This document shows positions 35,723-44,963 of a DNA stretch of 64,000 nucleotides, piece by piece. Position 1 is the stretch's first letter, and the number at the start of each line of letters is the position of its first letter. This stretch comes from Halocatena pleomorpha (GTDB taxonomy: Archaea > Halobacteriota > Halobacteria > Halobacteriales > Haloarculaceae). The notes under the pieces were generated by a model. The model was not told the DNA's origin. It did not search any database and saw only the letters and a list, made by a program, of their open reading frames with translations. The stretch lies in the NCBI RefSeq assembly GCF_003862495.1, contig NZ_RRCH01000003.1, positions 372,001-436,000 on the forward strand, in the 5' to 3' direction. The position numbers were made by a program, and so were the translations under genes.

Positions 35723-36055
35723 ATGAACGGGGAAACGCCACCAGACGAGGAGCAACCAAACACCGGATCAGGCGGACAGACACTCGGAGTCGGACAGACA
35801 GTGTACACCGAAGACGGCAATCCGATCGGAACGATCCGTGGAATCGGAGAAGGAGGCGTTTTCGTGACCACGCGAGCGGGGGCCCAGAGTCTGACGGTCG
35901 AACACGCTCGTTCCGGCCACGAATTTGGCGAAGGAGAACTGATGTGGCGGTGTACGGAGTGCGGCGAGATGGGACAGATCAAGTCGGGGCTCCCGGATCA
36001 GTGTACCGGGTGTGGCGAACCGAAAGAGGCGCTGATGTACTGGACCGAGGATTGA
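35723..36055 (+). CDS. DUF7130-like rubredoxin-type zinc protein
   Basis: A 110-residue protein: an N-terminal beta-rich segment (GQTVYTEDGNPIGTIRGIGE) of PRC-barrel type and a C-terminal rubredoxin-like knuckle pair, WRCTECGEMGQ and DQCTGCGEPKEA, which should bind one metal ion. It matches a haloarchaeal rubredoxin-like family. It may be a redox or stress protein; no partner was identified. Confidence 0.75.
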   Translation: MNGETPPDEEQPNTGSGGQTLGVGQTVYTEDGNPIGTIRGIGEGGVFVTTRAGAQSLTVEHARSGHEFGEGELMWRCTECGEMGQIKSGLPDQCTGCGEPKEALMYWTED

Positions 36056-36136
36056 CGGGGAACGTTTCTCGACAACACACCGTGGCAGATACAGGCGTGA
36101 TGTTTAGGCTCGATTGGGTGATACTACTGGTGAAGC

Positions 36137-36562
36137 ATGTCTGTAAGAGAAATCGCAAACGATCCGATAACAGCATCGAAAAACGACGCCGTGAGCGACT
36201 GTGCCAAGCAAATGAGTCAAAGAAACGTCGGATCACTCGTCGTCGAAGACGACGGCAAGGTGGCGGGGATCCTCACGGACCGCCAAATTGCTCTCGCAAC
36301 GGGTGATCACGACGGCAACCTCTCGGATGTGACTACAGAGGAGATAATGACTGAAGGAATGGTGACACTGCAAGAGGACGAGGATAGTCTCGCCATCTCA
36401 CGAACGATGGCCGAAAAAGGAGTGCGGCGGCTTCCCATCGTCGACAGTTCCGATTCGCTCGTCGGTGTCGTGTCGCTCGATGATGTCGTCTCATTAGTTG
36501 GAGAACAGTTGGCGGATGCTTCGACAATCATCGAAAAGCAGTCGCCAGGCTATGAACCGTAA
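36137..36562 (+). CDS. CBS-pair protein
   Basis: A 141-residue protein made of two CBS motifs: VREIANDPITASKNDAVSD with VGSLVVEDDGKVAGILTDRQ, and EIMTEGMVTLQEDEDSL with VRRLPIVDSSDSLVGVVSLDD. Such pairs bind AMP/ATP or S-adenosylmethionine and act as energy sensors. It stands 14 nt from the convergent sdhB-like gene. Confidence 0.9.
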   Translation: MSVREIANDPITASKNDAVSDCAKQMSQRNVGSLVVEDDGKVAGILTDRQIALATGDHDGNLSDVTTEEIMTEGMVTLQEDEDSLAISRTMAEKGVRRLPIVDSSDSLVGVVSLDDVVSLVGEQLADASTIIEKQSPGYEP

Positions 36563-36576
36563 TCGACGAGGGCGAC

Positions 36577-37449
36577 TCACCAGAATTTGAGTGACTGCTT
36601 GACGCCCTCGCGTTTGAGTTCCTGTATGTGCTGAGTCAGGGGGATGTCTTTCGGACAGACTTCAGTGCAGGAGAACTGGGTTTGACACCGCCACACCCCT
36701 TGTTCTTCCTCCATCGTTTCGAGTCGTTGTTGCTTGATCTCCTCACCTTCGCGTTCGTCCATCAGAAATCGGTAGGATGTGTTGATCGCCGCCGGGCCGA
36801 GATAGTTGCCGCCAGACGCGATGTTACAGGAGGACGTACACGCGCCACACCAGATACAGCGCGTGCTCATCTTGATCTTCTCGCGGTTTTCCGGTCGCTG
36901 GCGCTGTTCTTCGAGCGCGTCATCTGGTTTCTGTTCAGTCTGAAAGTACGGGTTGACAGCCTTCATCTGGTCGTAGAAGTGTTCCATTTCGACGACAAGA
37001 TCCTTTATCACGTCCTGGTGTGGGAGCGGTTCGACCTGTATCGGTTCTGAAAGACCCTCGATCTGCGTCCGACAGCCGAGGCGCTGCCGACCGTTGATGA
37101 AAAAGGCATCAGAGCCACAGATCGCCTGACGACAGGAGTGTCGGAAGGTCAACGACGGATCGAACGTGTCACGAGCGTGAATCAGTGCGTCCAACACTGT
37201 CATTCCCTGTTCGAACGGGACGACGAATTCATCGAAACGCGGCTCGCGCTTGTCCTCGACACCGGGATCGTAGCGGAACACTCGGAGTCGAACCTGATCC
37301 TCCGGCCGGTCACTGGTCGCTCTCTTGGACTGTTGGGTCGTCCTCTCCGCCGTTCGTTGCTGCTGCGGAGACCGCCCTGCCAACATTTCACGGGATGGAA
37401 TTCTCTCCGAATCGTCCTGTGTGTCCGCGGTCGTCTCTTGTTGGCTCAC
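36577..37449 (-). CDS. sdhB: Orphan succinate dehydrogenase iron-sulfur subunit
   Basis: A 290-residue SdhB: [2Fe-2S] loop C106-x4-C111 with Asp at position 114 (as in E. coli SdhB) and C126, then 4Fe-4S/3Fe-4S motifs CIWCGACTSSC and CTEVCPKDIP near the C-terminus. A 50-residue polar N-terminal extension is usual in haloarchaea. No sdhA, sdhC or sdhD lies nearby. It could be a second copy used by another flavoprotein, or a translocated gene. GTG at 37449 was chosen; GTG 37458 adds three residues. Confidence 0.9.
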   Translation of the reverse strand: MSQQETTADTQDDSERIPSREMLAGRSPQQQRTAERTTQQSKRATSDRPEDQVRLRVFRYDPGVEDKREPRFDEFVVPFEQGMTVLDALIHARDTFDPSLTFRHSCRQAICGSDAFFINGRQRLGCRTQIEGLSEPIQVEPLPHQDVIKDLVVEMEHFYDQMKAVNPYFQTEQKPDDALEEQRQRPENREKIKMSTRCIWCGACTSSCNIASGGNYLGPAAINTSYRFLMDEREGEEIKQQRLETMEEEQGVWRCQTQFSCTEVCPKDIPLTQHIQELKREGVKQSLKFW

Positions 37450-37606
37450 GCGTATCACCTAGAGGATCGTACGGCGACTATGACAATAAGTCCCACTGGT
37501 GCTATCGATCAGGACGGGCGTCGGATTCCGGTACGATCGTGGGTTTCGGACCGGTAGCTCTATCAAACTGGCTGCTGATATTGGCAGTCATCGGTGACAG
37601 AATCCC

Positions 37607-38104
37607 ATGCTTTCGAACGTCCTCAAAGCCACCGGGCAGGACTGCTCCGAACGGCCACCACAGACGGTAGCAGACGGACTCGACGCCGTCCGAGTGGGAG
37701 GAAAAGGCGGACTCATCGGAACCCTCGTGATGACTGCGTTTCGCGTCCCGATCACACGCTCGCTCCCACCAACGGCGAACTTCTGGGCGAAGTACATCGC
37801 CGGAGGGTCGTCAGAGGAACACACGGTTCACGGAATCATCCTCCATTTGGTGTACGGCACTGTGGGCGGCGTCGCCTTCGTCCTGTGCTGTGCTCCCGGT
37901 GGAACCGGCTCGGACGTTGCCGACGAATGGCAGGGCATCGTTCGGGGGACCGCGTTCGGGTTGTTGCTGTCTGTCTTCGGGGTACACATCGTGTTAAAGT
38001 GGCTGTTGGACATGGATCTCGAAGCGAACGAGCGGCTCATTTTTCACGTGGGTCATATCATCTACGGCCTCACGCTCGGGACGTGGGTCGGATCCAACCG
38101 GTAG
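37607..38104 (+). CDS. Multi-TM conserved membrane protein
   Basis: A 165-residue protein with four hydrophobic helices: KGGLIGTLVMTAFRVPITR, HGIILHLVYGTVGGVAFVLC, GTAFGLLLSVFGVHIVLKW and HVGHIIYGLTLGTWVG. Several His residues lie in the helices (HGIILH, HVGH). It belongs to a haloarchaeal membrane-protein family without known function. It is divergent from sdhB. Confidence 0.7.
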   Translation: MLSNVLKATGQDCSERPPQTVADGLDAVRVGGKGGLIGTLVMTAFRVPITRSLPPTANFWAKYIAGGSSEEHTVHGIILHLVYGTVGGVAFVLCCAPGGTGSDVADEWQGIVRGTAFGLLLSVFGVHIVLKWLLDMDLEANERLIFHVGHIIYGLTLGTWVGSNR

Positions 38105-38201
38105 CGCTCAGGAATGAACCCGAAATAACCATAGCCCGCTTGTCGTGTTGCTCGGAATATGCTGCAGTCAACGTTATCCGAACGAATGTACTAGCCCATT
38201 C

Positions 38202-38954
38202 ATGGCACACATCACTATCAAATCACCAGACATCACGCTCGACGAACCGACGTTGATCGATGGGCTACCAGGGAAGGGGTTGATCGGGAAGCTCATCACC
38301 GACTACCTCGTCTCCACGCTGGAGATGGAGTACTACGCTGGCGTGTACTGCGAGAGCATTCCTCCCGTCGCTGCCTATCGCTCGACTGACCCCCGCGTTC
38401 GACCACCGCTTCAGATTTACGCGGATGAAACGCGGAACCTGTTGGTGTTAGTCAGTGACATCCCGATACCAGCGTCCAACGCTCCGGATTTCGCCGGTTG
38501 CATCACCGACTGGCTCAACGAGGAGGGGGTGACGCCGATCTACATTAGTGGGTTTTCCGAAACGATCGAACAGAACGAAACGGACCATCCCGAACGGCTG
38601 TACGGACTCACGACAGGACGGGGCGAAGCCCACCTTGAGAAGGCGGAAATCGCGTCGCCACACCATGCCGGGATCGTTACCGGACCGACGGGAACGCTTC
38701 TCAACCAGGCGTCAGACGACGGCCTCGACAGCGTCGGACTCCTCGTCAAGAGCACCGATACACTACCCGATTACGAAGCGGCCCGGATCGTCATCGATCA
38801 GGGGATCGAACCGATCACCGGAATCGAGATCGACACGGAACCGTTCGTCGAGCAGTCGATCGATATCTCTCCTGTCGCTGAATCAGCGCTACAACAACTC
38901 GGAGAATCGTCCGACGGGAGCACCCGTGCACAGCCCACTGCGACGTTCCATTAG
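38202..38954 (+). CDS. PAC2-family protein
   Basis: A 250-residue protein starting MAHITIKSPDITLDEPTLID. The DGLPGKGLIGKLITDYLV motif is the PAC2 hallmark, followed by PVAAYRSTDPRVRPPLQIY and a TGPTGTLLNQA block. PAC2 proteins are related to proteasome assembly chaperones of eukaryotes; the archaeal role is uncertain. ATG 38202 replaces the ATG at 38145, whose extra residues look non-coding. Confidence 0.85.
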   Translation: MAHITIKSPDITLDEPTLIDGLPGKGLIGKLITDYLVSTLEMEYYAGVYCESIPPVAAYRSTDPRVRPPLQIYADETRNLLVLVSDIPIPASNAPDFAGCITDWLNEEGVTPIYISGFSETIEQNETDHPERLYGLTTGRGEAHLEKAEIASPHHAGIVTGPTGTLLNQASDDGLDSVGLLVKSTDTLPDYEAARIVIDQGIEPITGIEIDTEPFVEQSIDISPVAESALQQLGESSDGSTRAQPTATFH

Positions 38955-39023
38955 CAGCAGAATAACGGAGCGATGGGAAGCAGTGAGTGAGTCGAGCAGA
39001 CACGTCAACACAGCGGCCCTGCT

Positions 39024-39045
39024 TTTACAGGGGTACGAATGTAAT
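39024..39045. promoter_or_regulatory. Intergenic palindrome, copy D of four
   Basis: TTTACAGGG - GTAC - GAATGTAAT keeps the TTAC, RTAC and WTGTAAY positions of the other three copies, in the 252-nt gap before the Mn-catalase gene (162 nt upstream of its ATG). It has weaker outer symmetry than copy A. Confidence 0.45.
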
Positions 39046-39206
39046 GGGAACACGACTCGGAGCGCGCCGTGAGACGCCCCACCGAACACCCACGCGGAGC
39101 CGAGTTTGGTCTCACACTTCATTTCTATATATTTTAATAATAACTACTTGTGTATGAAGGCAGAATAAACACTAGTACCGGCAGGCACCGTCATACTGGG
39201 AGACAG

Positions 39207-40022
39207 ATGTTCCATCACAGTGAAGAACTTCAGTACGAGGTGCGTGTCGAAGAGCCGGATCCGGAGTTTGCGAAGATGCTTCAACAAGCGATCGGGGGTG
39301 TCGAGGGAGAAATGCGTGTTGCACTCCAGTATATGTTTCAGGCATTCGCAGTACCCAAAGAACAGCACCAGTTTCGGATGATGCTGATGGAGACGGCCGC
39401 CGAAGAACTGGGACATATTGAGATGCTTGCAACTGCCGTGGCGAAGAACTTAGAGGGGGCCTCTGCGGAAGATCGTGATCAAGCGCGAAAGGACCCGGTC
39501 ATCGCCACCATGATGGACAGCGGGCAGCCCCGACAGGCGCTTTCGGCAGGACTGCATGCGATGCCGGTTGACAGTAACGGCGTTCCGTTCAACGGTAGCT
39601 GTGTCGTCGCAAGCGGCAATATGGCCGCAGACATGTACGCGAACGTAATGGCCGAATCGACGGGCCGCCTCTTAGCAACCCGTCTGTGGGAGGTGACAGA
39701 CGATCCCGGAATGAAAGACATGCTCTCGTATCTCATCGCCCGTGATACCATGCATCAGAACCAGTGGCGCGTTGTGCTCGAAGAGTCCTTTGAGGAACCC
39801 ATGCCGATCCCAGGAAGCTTCCCACAAGAAGAAGAAAACCAGAAGCACAACTACGCATTCATGTCTACGTTCAGTGGCGACCGTGAGGATCCGGAACAGC
39901 CGTGGACGCAGGGCGAATCTCCCGACGGAAAAGGCGAGTTCTCCTTCCTGTCTGAACAGCCTGGCGGCGGGAAGCCAGATCTCGAAAAGGTCATCGAAGA
40001 GATGTACAACGAAGTGAACTGA
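39207..40022 (+). CDS. Manganese catalase
   Basis: This 271-residue dimanganese catalase breaks down hydrogen peroxide. The family residues are present: VEGEMRVALQYMFQ (first Glu), AAEELGHIEM (Glu and His), NVMAESTGRLLA (Glu) and IARDTMHQNQW (His). The start at 39207 (MFHHSEELQYEV) is the usual one; an AT-rich promoter (TATATATTTTAATAA) lies in the preceding gap. It fits with the other oxidative/metal stress proteins nearby. Confidence 0.95.
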   Translation: MFHHSEELQYEVRVEEPDPEFAKMLQQAIGGVEGEMRVALQYMFQAFAVPKEQHQFRMMLMETAAEELGHIEMLATAVAKNLEGASAEDRDQARKDPVIATMMDSGQPRQALSAGLHAMPVDSNGVPFNGSCVVASGNMAADMYANVMAESTGRLLATRLWEVTDDPGMKDMLSYLIARDTMHQNQWRVVLEESFEEPMPIPGSFPQEEENQKHNYAFMSTFSGDREDPEQPWTQGESPDGKGEFSFLSEQPGGGKPDLEKVIEEMYNEVN

Positions 40023-40302
40023 AATATCTCACTAACGCACCCATCTGAACGTTCGCGCCGAGATAGCCCTAACGTGACCGGTCCTGTGAACGTCGGGCCA
40101 TGGGGCTACTCCGCGACACCAATATGGCTGTTGAAGCCGCGAACGAAGGCGAGACCCAGCAACTCGCACGATTCTTTACGGAGCACGCAAAGAACAATTT
40201 GATACCGCTTCTCTATCGTCGAACAAAACGCTGTTGCGGACGCTCGGTGACCGACCGTCGCTGTGACGCTCGATCGGAACTGGTGCGTCCGGACTCGTCC
40301 GA

Positions 40303-40659
40303 TCAGGCACTCATCGCGCGACAGCTTTCAGCACAGTCGGGGAGCACTTCTGCACACACCTGACAGTGGTCGTGGTCGTGACGGCTACACTCCTCAGCGC
40401 ATTCCTCACACAGGTCAGCACAGATTCCAGCGAGTTCAGAGCTGTAGCCGGAATCGCGGGCCATGAACCGGGCGTGAAGCGACGCGATATCGACAACATC
40501 CCGACAGAGGCGGAGACACCGCGCCATTTCCTCACCGTGGTCTGCACACTCATCAGCGCACCACTCACAAACCTCGGTTGCCTCCTGACACTGCTCGATA
40601 CACTCTCGTTGTTGGTCATTCAGCCGGTCGATCTTGGAGACGGTTTCTGCAAGAGCCAT
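40303..40659 (-). CDS. Csp-like (DUF326) four-helix copper-binding protein
   Basis: A 118-residue all-helical protein with 15 cysteines in CxxxC and CxxC spacing (RECIEQCQEATEVCEWCADEC, written here as its first block; then ICADLCEECAEEC and HCQVCAEVLPDC). This is the pattern of the copper storage proteins (Csp/DUF326), which hold Cu(I) inside a four-helix bundle. It has no signal peptide, so it should be cytosolic. The gap 40023-40302 on the other side of it shows no convincing gene. Confidence 0.9.
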   Translation of the reverse strand: MALAETVSKIDRLNDQQRECIEQCQEATEVCEWCADECADHGEEMARCLRLCRDVVDIASLHARFMARDSGYSSELAGICADLCEECAEECSRHDHDHCQVCAEVLPDCAESCRAMSA

Positions 40660-40736
40660 TGCATTTCATCAGAAGACAATAAACGGGATCACGACTGTGC
40701 CTGCCTTTGCCGTGTCGTCCCTTCGATGGGCTGTCG

Positions 40737-41687
40737 TTAGCTCTTGGGCGGCGTTTCGAACGATGGCAGATGAGATTCGATCTCTGCGCGTTCGTGTTCT
40801 AACCACTCCGGCAGCGCAAGGTCGGTACCGAGTTCGTCCTCCGTTTGATCAACAGTGAAGCCGGGTCCCGTTGTTGCGATTTCGAAGAGCACGCCGCCCG
40901 GTTCACGGAAGTAGATCGACTGGAAGTACGTTCGGTCGATGATTTCAGAGACGCGAAGGTTCTGGTCGATCAGGTGTTCGCGCCACCGTTGTTGTTCGGT
41001 CGTGTCTTGGGCTTTGTAGGCGACGTGGTGAACGGTGCCAACCCCGGATCGGCCGCGTGTGCGGTCTGTTTCGAGGAGATCCACAGCCGAACCAGGTCCG
41101 CCACCAGCGGCTCGGTATCGGTGTCGTCCGTCCTCCTCAGTCTCGAATTCGTAGCCGAGTCCCGTGGTCAGTACGTCAGCAGTCGGTTCGATTTCATTGA
41201 CGGCTAGGGTGACGCTGTTCAAACCGCGCAGTTGGTGGCTCTCCGGGACGGGACTCGCTTCCCAAGGACGGGCAGGGGGTGCGTCGTCGGTCGCGACGAG
41301 AGCGAGCGAGATCCCGTCTGGATCATCGAACGCAATGACTGTCTCCCCGAACCGTTCGGTCGGTTCCGTCACGTCGACGCCGTGTGATTCCAGTCTGTCG
41401 ATCCAGTAACCGAGTGAGTCCGGCGGAACGGCGTACGCCGTGGTCTTCGTTTGCCCCGCGCCGAACTGTCCCGACCGGCCTCGATCGCCCCACGGAAAGA
41501 ACGTGAGGTTCGTCCCCGGCGTTCCCTCGCCGTCACCGAAGTAGAAATGGTACGTGTACGTGTCGTCGTGGTTCACCGTCTTTTTCACGAATCTGAGACC
41601 GAGCGTGTCGACGTAGAACTCCGCGTTGACCTGTGGATCGCTTGCGATCGCAGTCACGTGGTGAAGCCCAGGCGTGGTCGGTGCCAT
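40737..41687 (-). CDS. VOC-family ring-cleaving dioxygenase-like protein
   Basis: A 316-residue protein with two glyoxalase/VOC modules: TPGLHHVTAIASDPQVNAEF starts the first and LRGLNSVTLAVNEIEPTA with VGTVHHVAYKAQD the second, and VLFEIATTGPGF provides the metal-binding Glu. This is the arrangement of hydroquinone/aromatic ring-cleaving dioxygenases of the MhqO/LinE type. The metal triad His-His-Glu is complete. The substrate is unknown. ATG 41687 is the first ATG (a GTG precedes it). Confidence 0.85.
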   Translation of the reverse strand: MAPTTPGLHHVTAIASDPQVNAEFYVDTLGLRFVKKTVNHDDTYTYHFYFGDGEGTPGTNLTFFPWGDRGRSGQFGAGQTKTTAYAVPPDSLGYWIDRLESHGVDVTEPTERFGETVIAFDDPDGISLALVATDDAPPARPWEASPVPESHQLRGLNSVTLAVNEIEPTADVLTTGLGYEFETEEDGRHRYRAAGGGPGSAVDLLETDRTRGRSGVGTVHHVAYKAQDTTEQQRWREHLIDQNLRVSEIIDRTYFQSIYFREPGGVLFEIATTGPGFTVDQTEDELGTDLALPEWLEHERAEIESHLPSFETPPKS

Positions 41688-42090
41688 CACCGTTTGGTAG
41701 GAGCAGGGAGCTATTTATAGCTCAGCTACCCCTTGGATCACCAGGTGACACCACTGTTACCTCGTTTCGGAAGGGATTGGTCGGTTATTGATGGATAACT
41801 ATACTGAACACACAAACGTGCCGTTAGTTCAGTATTAGGATGGAAACGTCGAATCCTCAGATCTGTCGTATGAGACACTGGGCGCTGAATATGTTAGTAG
41901 GCCGATAGAAAGATGAAAAGAGTCTGTAGAGATCCCTATAGTTGATTTCCTATATAAATCAGCGTCGTGAGTCAAATCTCCTCCAATCATCTCGGATAAC
42001 ACTTACACATCGCAAACGAATACGTCTGTTTGGTGGGACTAATCACGGCTCTGATTCCCTCAGCGTTCGATGTCATCGATCGTACGCCAT

Positions 42091-42123
42091 CGGCTACCTG
42101 GCGCGCGTCGCAAGCGGTAGCCG
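42091..42123. repeat. 8-bp inverted repeat with 17-nt loop
   Basis: CGGCTACC (42091-42098) and GGTAGCCG (42116-42123) enclose a GC-rich loop. A stem of this type in an otherwise AT-rich non-coding interval could be part of a small RNA, but nothing else supports that. Confidence 0.4.
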
Positions 42124-42337
42124 TGATACTCGTCGTTTCCGGCGTACAGTTGAAATTCTTCCATAGAGAACACAGGACGTATCTTCACTGTGATCGGAAC
42201 TGACTGTCGAGATCGAACGCCAGCTATCGGTGCGCTCACAAAAGCGTCTCAATCACGGATCACCTCGTCTTAGGATCAATAAATCCTGTCTCGACGACTG
42301 TACGGAGGTGGAGGACTGTCACGACCGATCCGAACCC

Positions 42338-42359
42338 ATTACAATCGTACCCTTGTAAC
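42338..42359. promoter_or_regulatory. Intergenic palindrome, copy B of four
   Basis: ATTACAATC - GTAC - CCTTGTAAC, 244 nt before the GH3 gene. It conserves the ATTAC, RTAC and TTGTAA elements and the 22-nt spacing. It may take part in control of the xylan-degrading genes. Confidence 0.55.
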
Positions 42360-42602
42360 ACCATATAGTCCCGTCGAGACAACAAAGCGAGTGCCGATTT
42401 TGTTCTGTATCAATGAATAACAATGGAATCCACATCCCCTGACGGTGTTCTCGGTATGGCCGTCTCGTAGATGTAAGCAGCAAAGCGGCGTTGTGCTTGT
42501 TTATGGACGATCAAGCCAGACCAAATTATTCTCTTGTAGAGAACAATAGGGAGAGCCGTCGCCAGACGTTTTTCACAGCCGACACCCGAATCGTTAAGAC
42601 TC

Positions 42603-44951
42603 ATGATCGAAACAACTCTGGTGATGGAACCAGACGCAGACAGTGGCGGGAGTGGAACGACCAACGAGCGAGTGGAACAGCTCCTCGAACGGATGACGCT
42701 CACAGAAAAGGCGGCACAGCTCGGATCGGTGAACGCCGGCGCGCTCTTCGACGAACAGGGCCATCTCGACGAAGCAGCACTTGACGACCACCTCTCGAAC
42801 GGCATCGGTCATCTGACGCGCGTCGGTGGTGAGGGAAGTCTGTCACCGCAGACGGCCGCCGAACGCACGAACGAGATACAGGAGTATCTTCGAGAGGAGA
42901 CGCGCCTCGGTGTTCCAGCGATCCCCCACGAGGAGTGTCTGAGTGGCTACATGGGTCCCGAAGGAACGACGTTCCCGCAGATGATTGGGGTGGCGAGCAC
43001 GTGGTCGCCAGATCTTCTCGCAGCGATCACCGACAACATTCGGCGTCAACTGGAGGCGATCGGCACAGCACACGCCCTGTCCCCGGTTCTCGATGTAGCG
43101 CGTGATCTCCGCTGGGGACGCGTCGAAGAAACGTTCGGAGAGGATCCGTATCTCGTCGCGTCGATGGCGTGTAGCTACGTCGACGGACTGCAGGGCGATG
43201 GTGATGGGATCTCGGCAACGTTGAAACATTTCGCTGGCCACAGCGTCGGTGCTGGCGGAAAGAACCGGAGTTCGGTGTCGGTCGGTCGGCGCGAACTCCG
43301 CGAGACCCACCTGTTCCCCTTCGAGGCAGCGGTCCGAACAGCGAACGCCGAATCAGTGATGAACGCCTACCACGACATCGATGGGGTGCCGTGTGCCAGC
43401 GACAGCTGGTTACTGACCGACGTGCTTCGGGAGGAGTGGGGCTTTGAGGGGACCGTGGTCTCCGACTACTACAGCGTCGAATTCCTCCGGAGCGAGCACG
43501 GCGTTGCGGCCGACCGGCAGGAAGCGGGGATTACCGCACTCGAAGCTGGGATCGATGTCGAACTTCCGTACACGGACTGCTATGGTGAACACCTCGTTAC
43601 CGCTGTCGAGGAGGGCCAACTCGATGAAGAAACGATCGATCAGGCCGTTCGTCGTGTCCTGCGCATGAAGGCCCGAAAGGGACTGCTTGCTGACGCGTCG
43701 GTCGATCCCGAGACGGCGAGCGAGCCGTTCGGCACCGAGACGGCGACGCAACTCACCGCACAGGCAGCACGCGAGTCGATGACGCTGTTGAAAAACGACG
43801 ACGACACACTCCCACTTTCGGGTGAGGAACTGGAGACGCTCGCGGTCGTCGGTCCGAAAGCCGACGATCCCCAAGAGCTGCTGGGTGATTACGCTTACCC
43901 CGCCCACTACCCCGAAGAGGAAACCGACTTCGAGGCGACGACCCCCCTTGATGCCGTCCGCGCTCGGAGTGGTGATCACGGATTTGACGTGTGCCACGAA
44001 CAGGGGTGTGCCACGACCGGCCACGATACCGACGGGATCGATCAAGCTGTCGACGCCGTGGCCGCGGCTGATGTCGCCATCGCGGTCGTCGGTGCGCGTT
44101 CTGCCGTGGACTTCTCCGACGCCGAGGGAGACGATGACAGACCGAGCGTCCCCACGAGCGGTGAGGGGTGTGACGTGGTGACGTTGGGACTGCCCGGCGT
44201 CCAACAGGAGCTTGTCGAGCGGTGCCACGAGACAGACACGCCGCTCATCGTCGTTGTCGTGAGTGGCAAACCACACGCCATCGAGTGGATCGCTGAGGAA
44301 GTCCCGGCTGTGCTCCAGGCGTGGCTTCCCGGCGAACAGGGTGGAGCGGGGATCGCTAGCGTGCTATTCGGTGAACACAACCCCAGCGGCCATCTCCCAG
44401 TGTCTATCCCCCGCACCGTCGGACAGCTCCCAGTCCATTACAGTCGCAAGCCCAACACCGCGAACGAGGAGTACGTCTACACGGAGAGTGATCCGCTGTA
44501 CGCGTTCGGTCACGGATTGAGTTACACGGACTTCGAGTACGGTGATCTCTCGGTGTCGACCGATGAGCTTCGGCCGTCGGGAACGGTGACCGCTGAGGTA
44601 ATCGTCGGGAACACTGGTGACCGAGCGGGCCACGACGTTGTGCAGTTGTACGCCAGCGCGCAGAATCCGGATCAAGCGCGTCCGGTTCAGGAACTCGTCG
44701 GGTTCGAACGCGTCCACATCGACGCGGGCGACGCCAAGCGGGTCCGTTTCGAGGTCGACGCCTCACAACTCGCCTACCGCGACCGAAACCTCGATCTTGC
44801 TGTTGAGGCGGGTCCGTATGAGTTCCGAGTCGGCCATTCGGCAGCCGACATCGTTGCATCAGCCTCGTTCGAGGTGACGGAAACAAAACCCGTGCCGTTG
44901 CCCGAACGAACGTACTTCACAGAGACTGGCGTGTCGGACGCCGAACGCTGA
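42603..44951 (+). CDS. GH3 beta-glycosidase (beta-glucosidase/beta-xylosidase)
   Basis: A 782-residue GH3 enzyme that releases beta-linked glucose or xylose from oligosaccharides. Residues 20-320 form the GH3 N-domain with IPHEECLSGYMGPEGTTFPQ, KHFAGH (208-213) and the nucleophile in TVVSDYYS (D288). The C-domain (about 390-620) and the FnIII-like domain (about 660-760) follow. No signal peptide is present, so it acts in the cytosol on imported oligosaccharides, which fits the adjacent ABC importer. ATG 42624 is another possible start. The companion genes argue for xylo-oligosaccharides as substrate. Confidence 0.9.
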   Translation: MIETTLVMEPDADSGGSGTTNERVEQLLERMTLTEKAAQLGSVNAGALFDEQGHLDEAALDDHLSNGIGHLTRVGGEGSLSPQTAAERTNEIQEYLREETRLGVPAIPHEECLSGYMGPEGTTFPQMIGVASTWSPDLLAAITDNIRRQLEAIGTAHALSPVLDVARDLRWGRVEETFGEDPYLVASMACSYVDGLQGDGDGISATLKHFAGHSVGAGGKNRSSVSVGRRELRETHLFPFEAAVRTANAESVMNAYHDIDGVPCASDSWLLTDVLREEWGFEGTVVSDYYSVEFLRSEHGVAADRQEAGITALEAGIDVELPYTDCYGEHLVTAVEEGQLDEETIDQAVRRVLRMKARKGLLADASVDPETASEPFGTETATQLTAQAARESMTLLKNDDDTLPLSGEELETLAVVGPKADDPQELLGDYAYPAHYPEEETDFEATTPLDAVRARSGDHGFDVCHEQGCATTGHDTDGIDQAVDAVAAADVAIAVVGARSAVDFSDAEGDDDRPSVPTSGEGCDVVTLGLPGVQQELVERCHETDTPLIVVVVSGKPHAIEWIAEEVPAVLQAWLPGEQGGAGIASVLFGEHNPSGHLPVSIPRTVGQLPVHYSRKPNTANEEYVYTESDPLYAFGHGLSYTDFEYGDLSVSTDELRPSGTVTAEVIVGNTGDRAGHDVVQLYASAQNPDQARPVQELVGFERVHIDAGDAKRVRFEVDASQLAYRDRNLDLAVEAGPYEFRVGHSAADIVASASFEVTETKPVPLPERTYFTETGVSDAER

Positions 44952-44963
44952 ACACCTTCCCGT

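Larger units (their letters stand above)
41691..42602. other. Long non-coding interval
   Basis: About 910 bp without a convincing gene, AT-richer than its surroundings. It holds a perfect 8-bp inverted repeat at 42091-42123 (CGGCTACC, 17-nt loop, GGTAGCCG), the palindromic motif copy B at 42338-42359, and the promoter region of the GH3 gene. Short open frames on both strands have no good start or composition. It may encode a small RNA or be eroded sequence. Confidence 0.6.

Noticed and set aside
40100-40363. Open frame of 87 codons on the + strand after the Mn-catalase gene
   Set aside because: It overlaps the convergent copper-protein gene, has poor third-position G/C and no recognisable motif.
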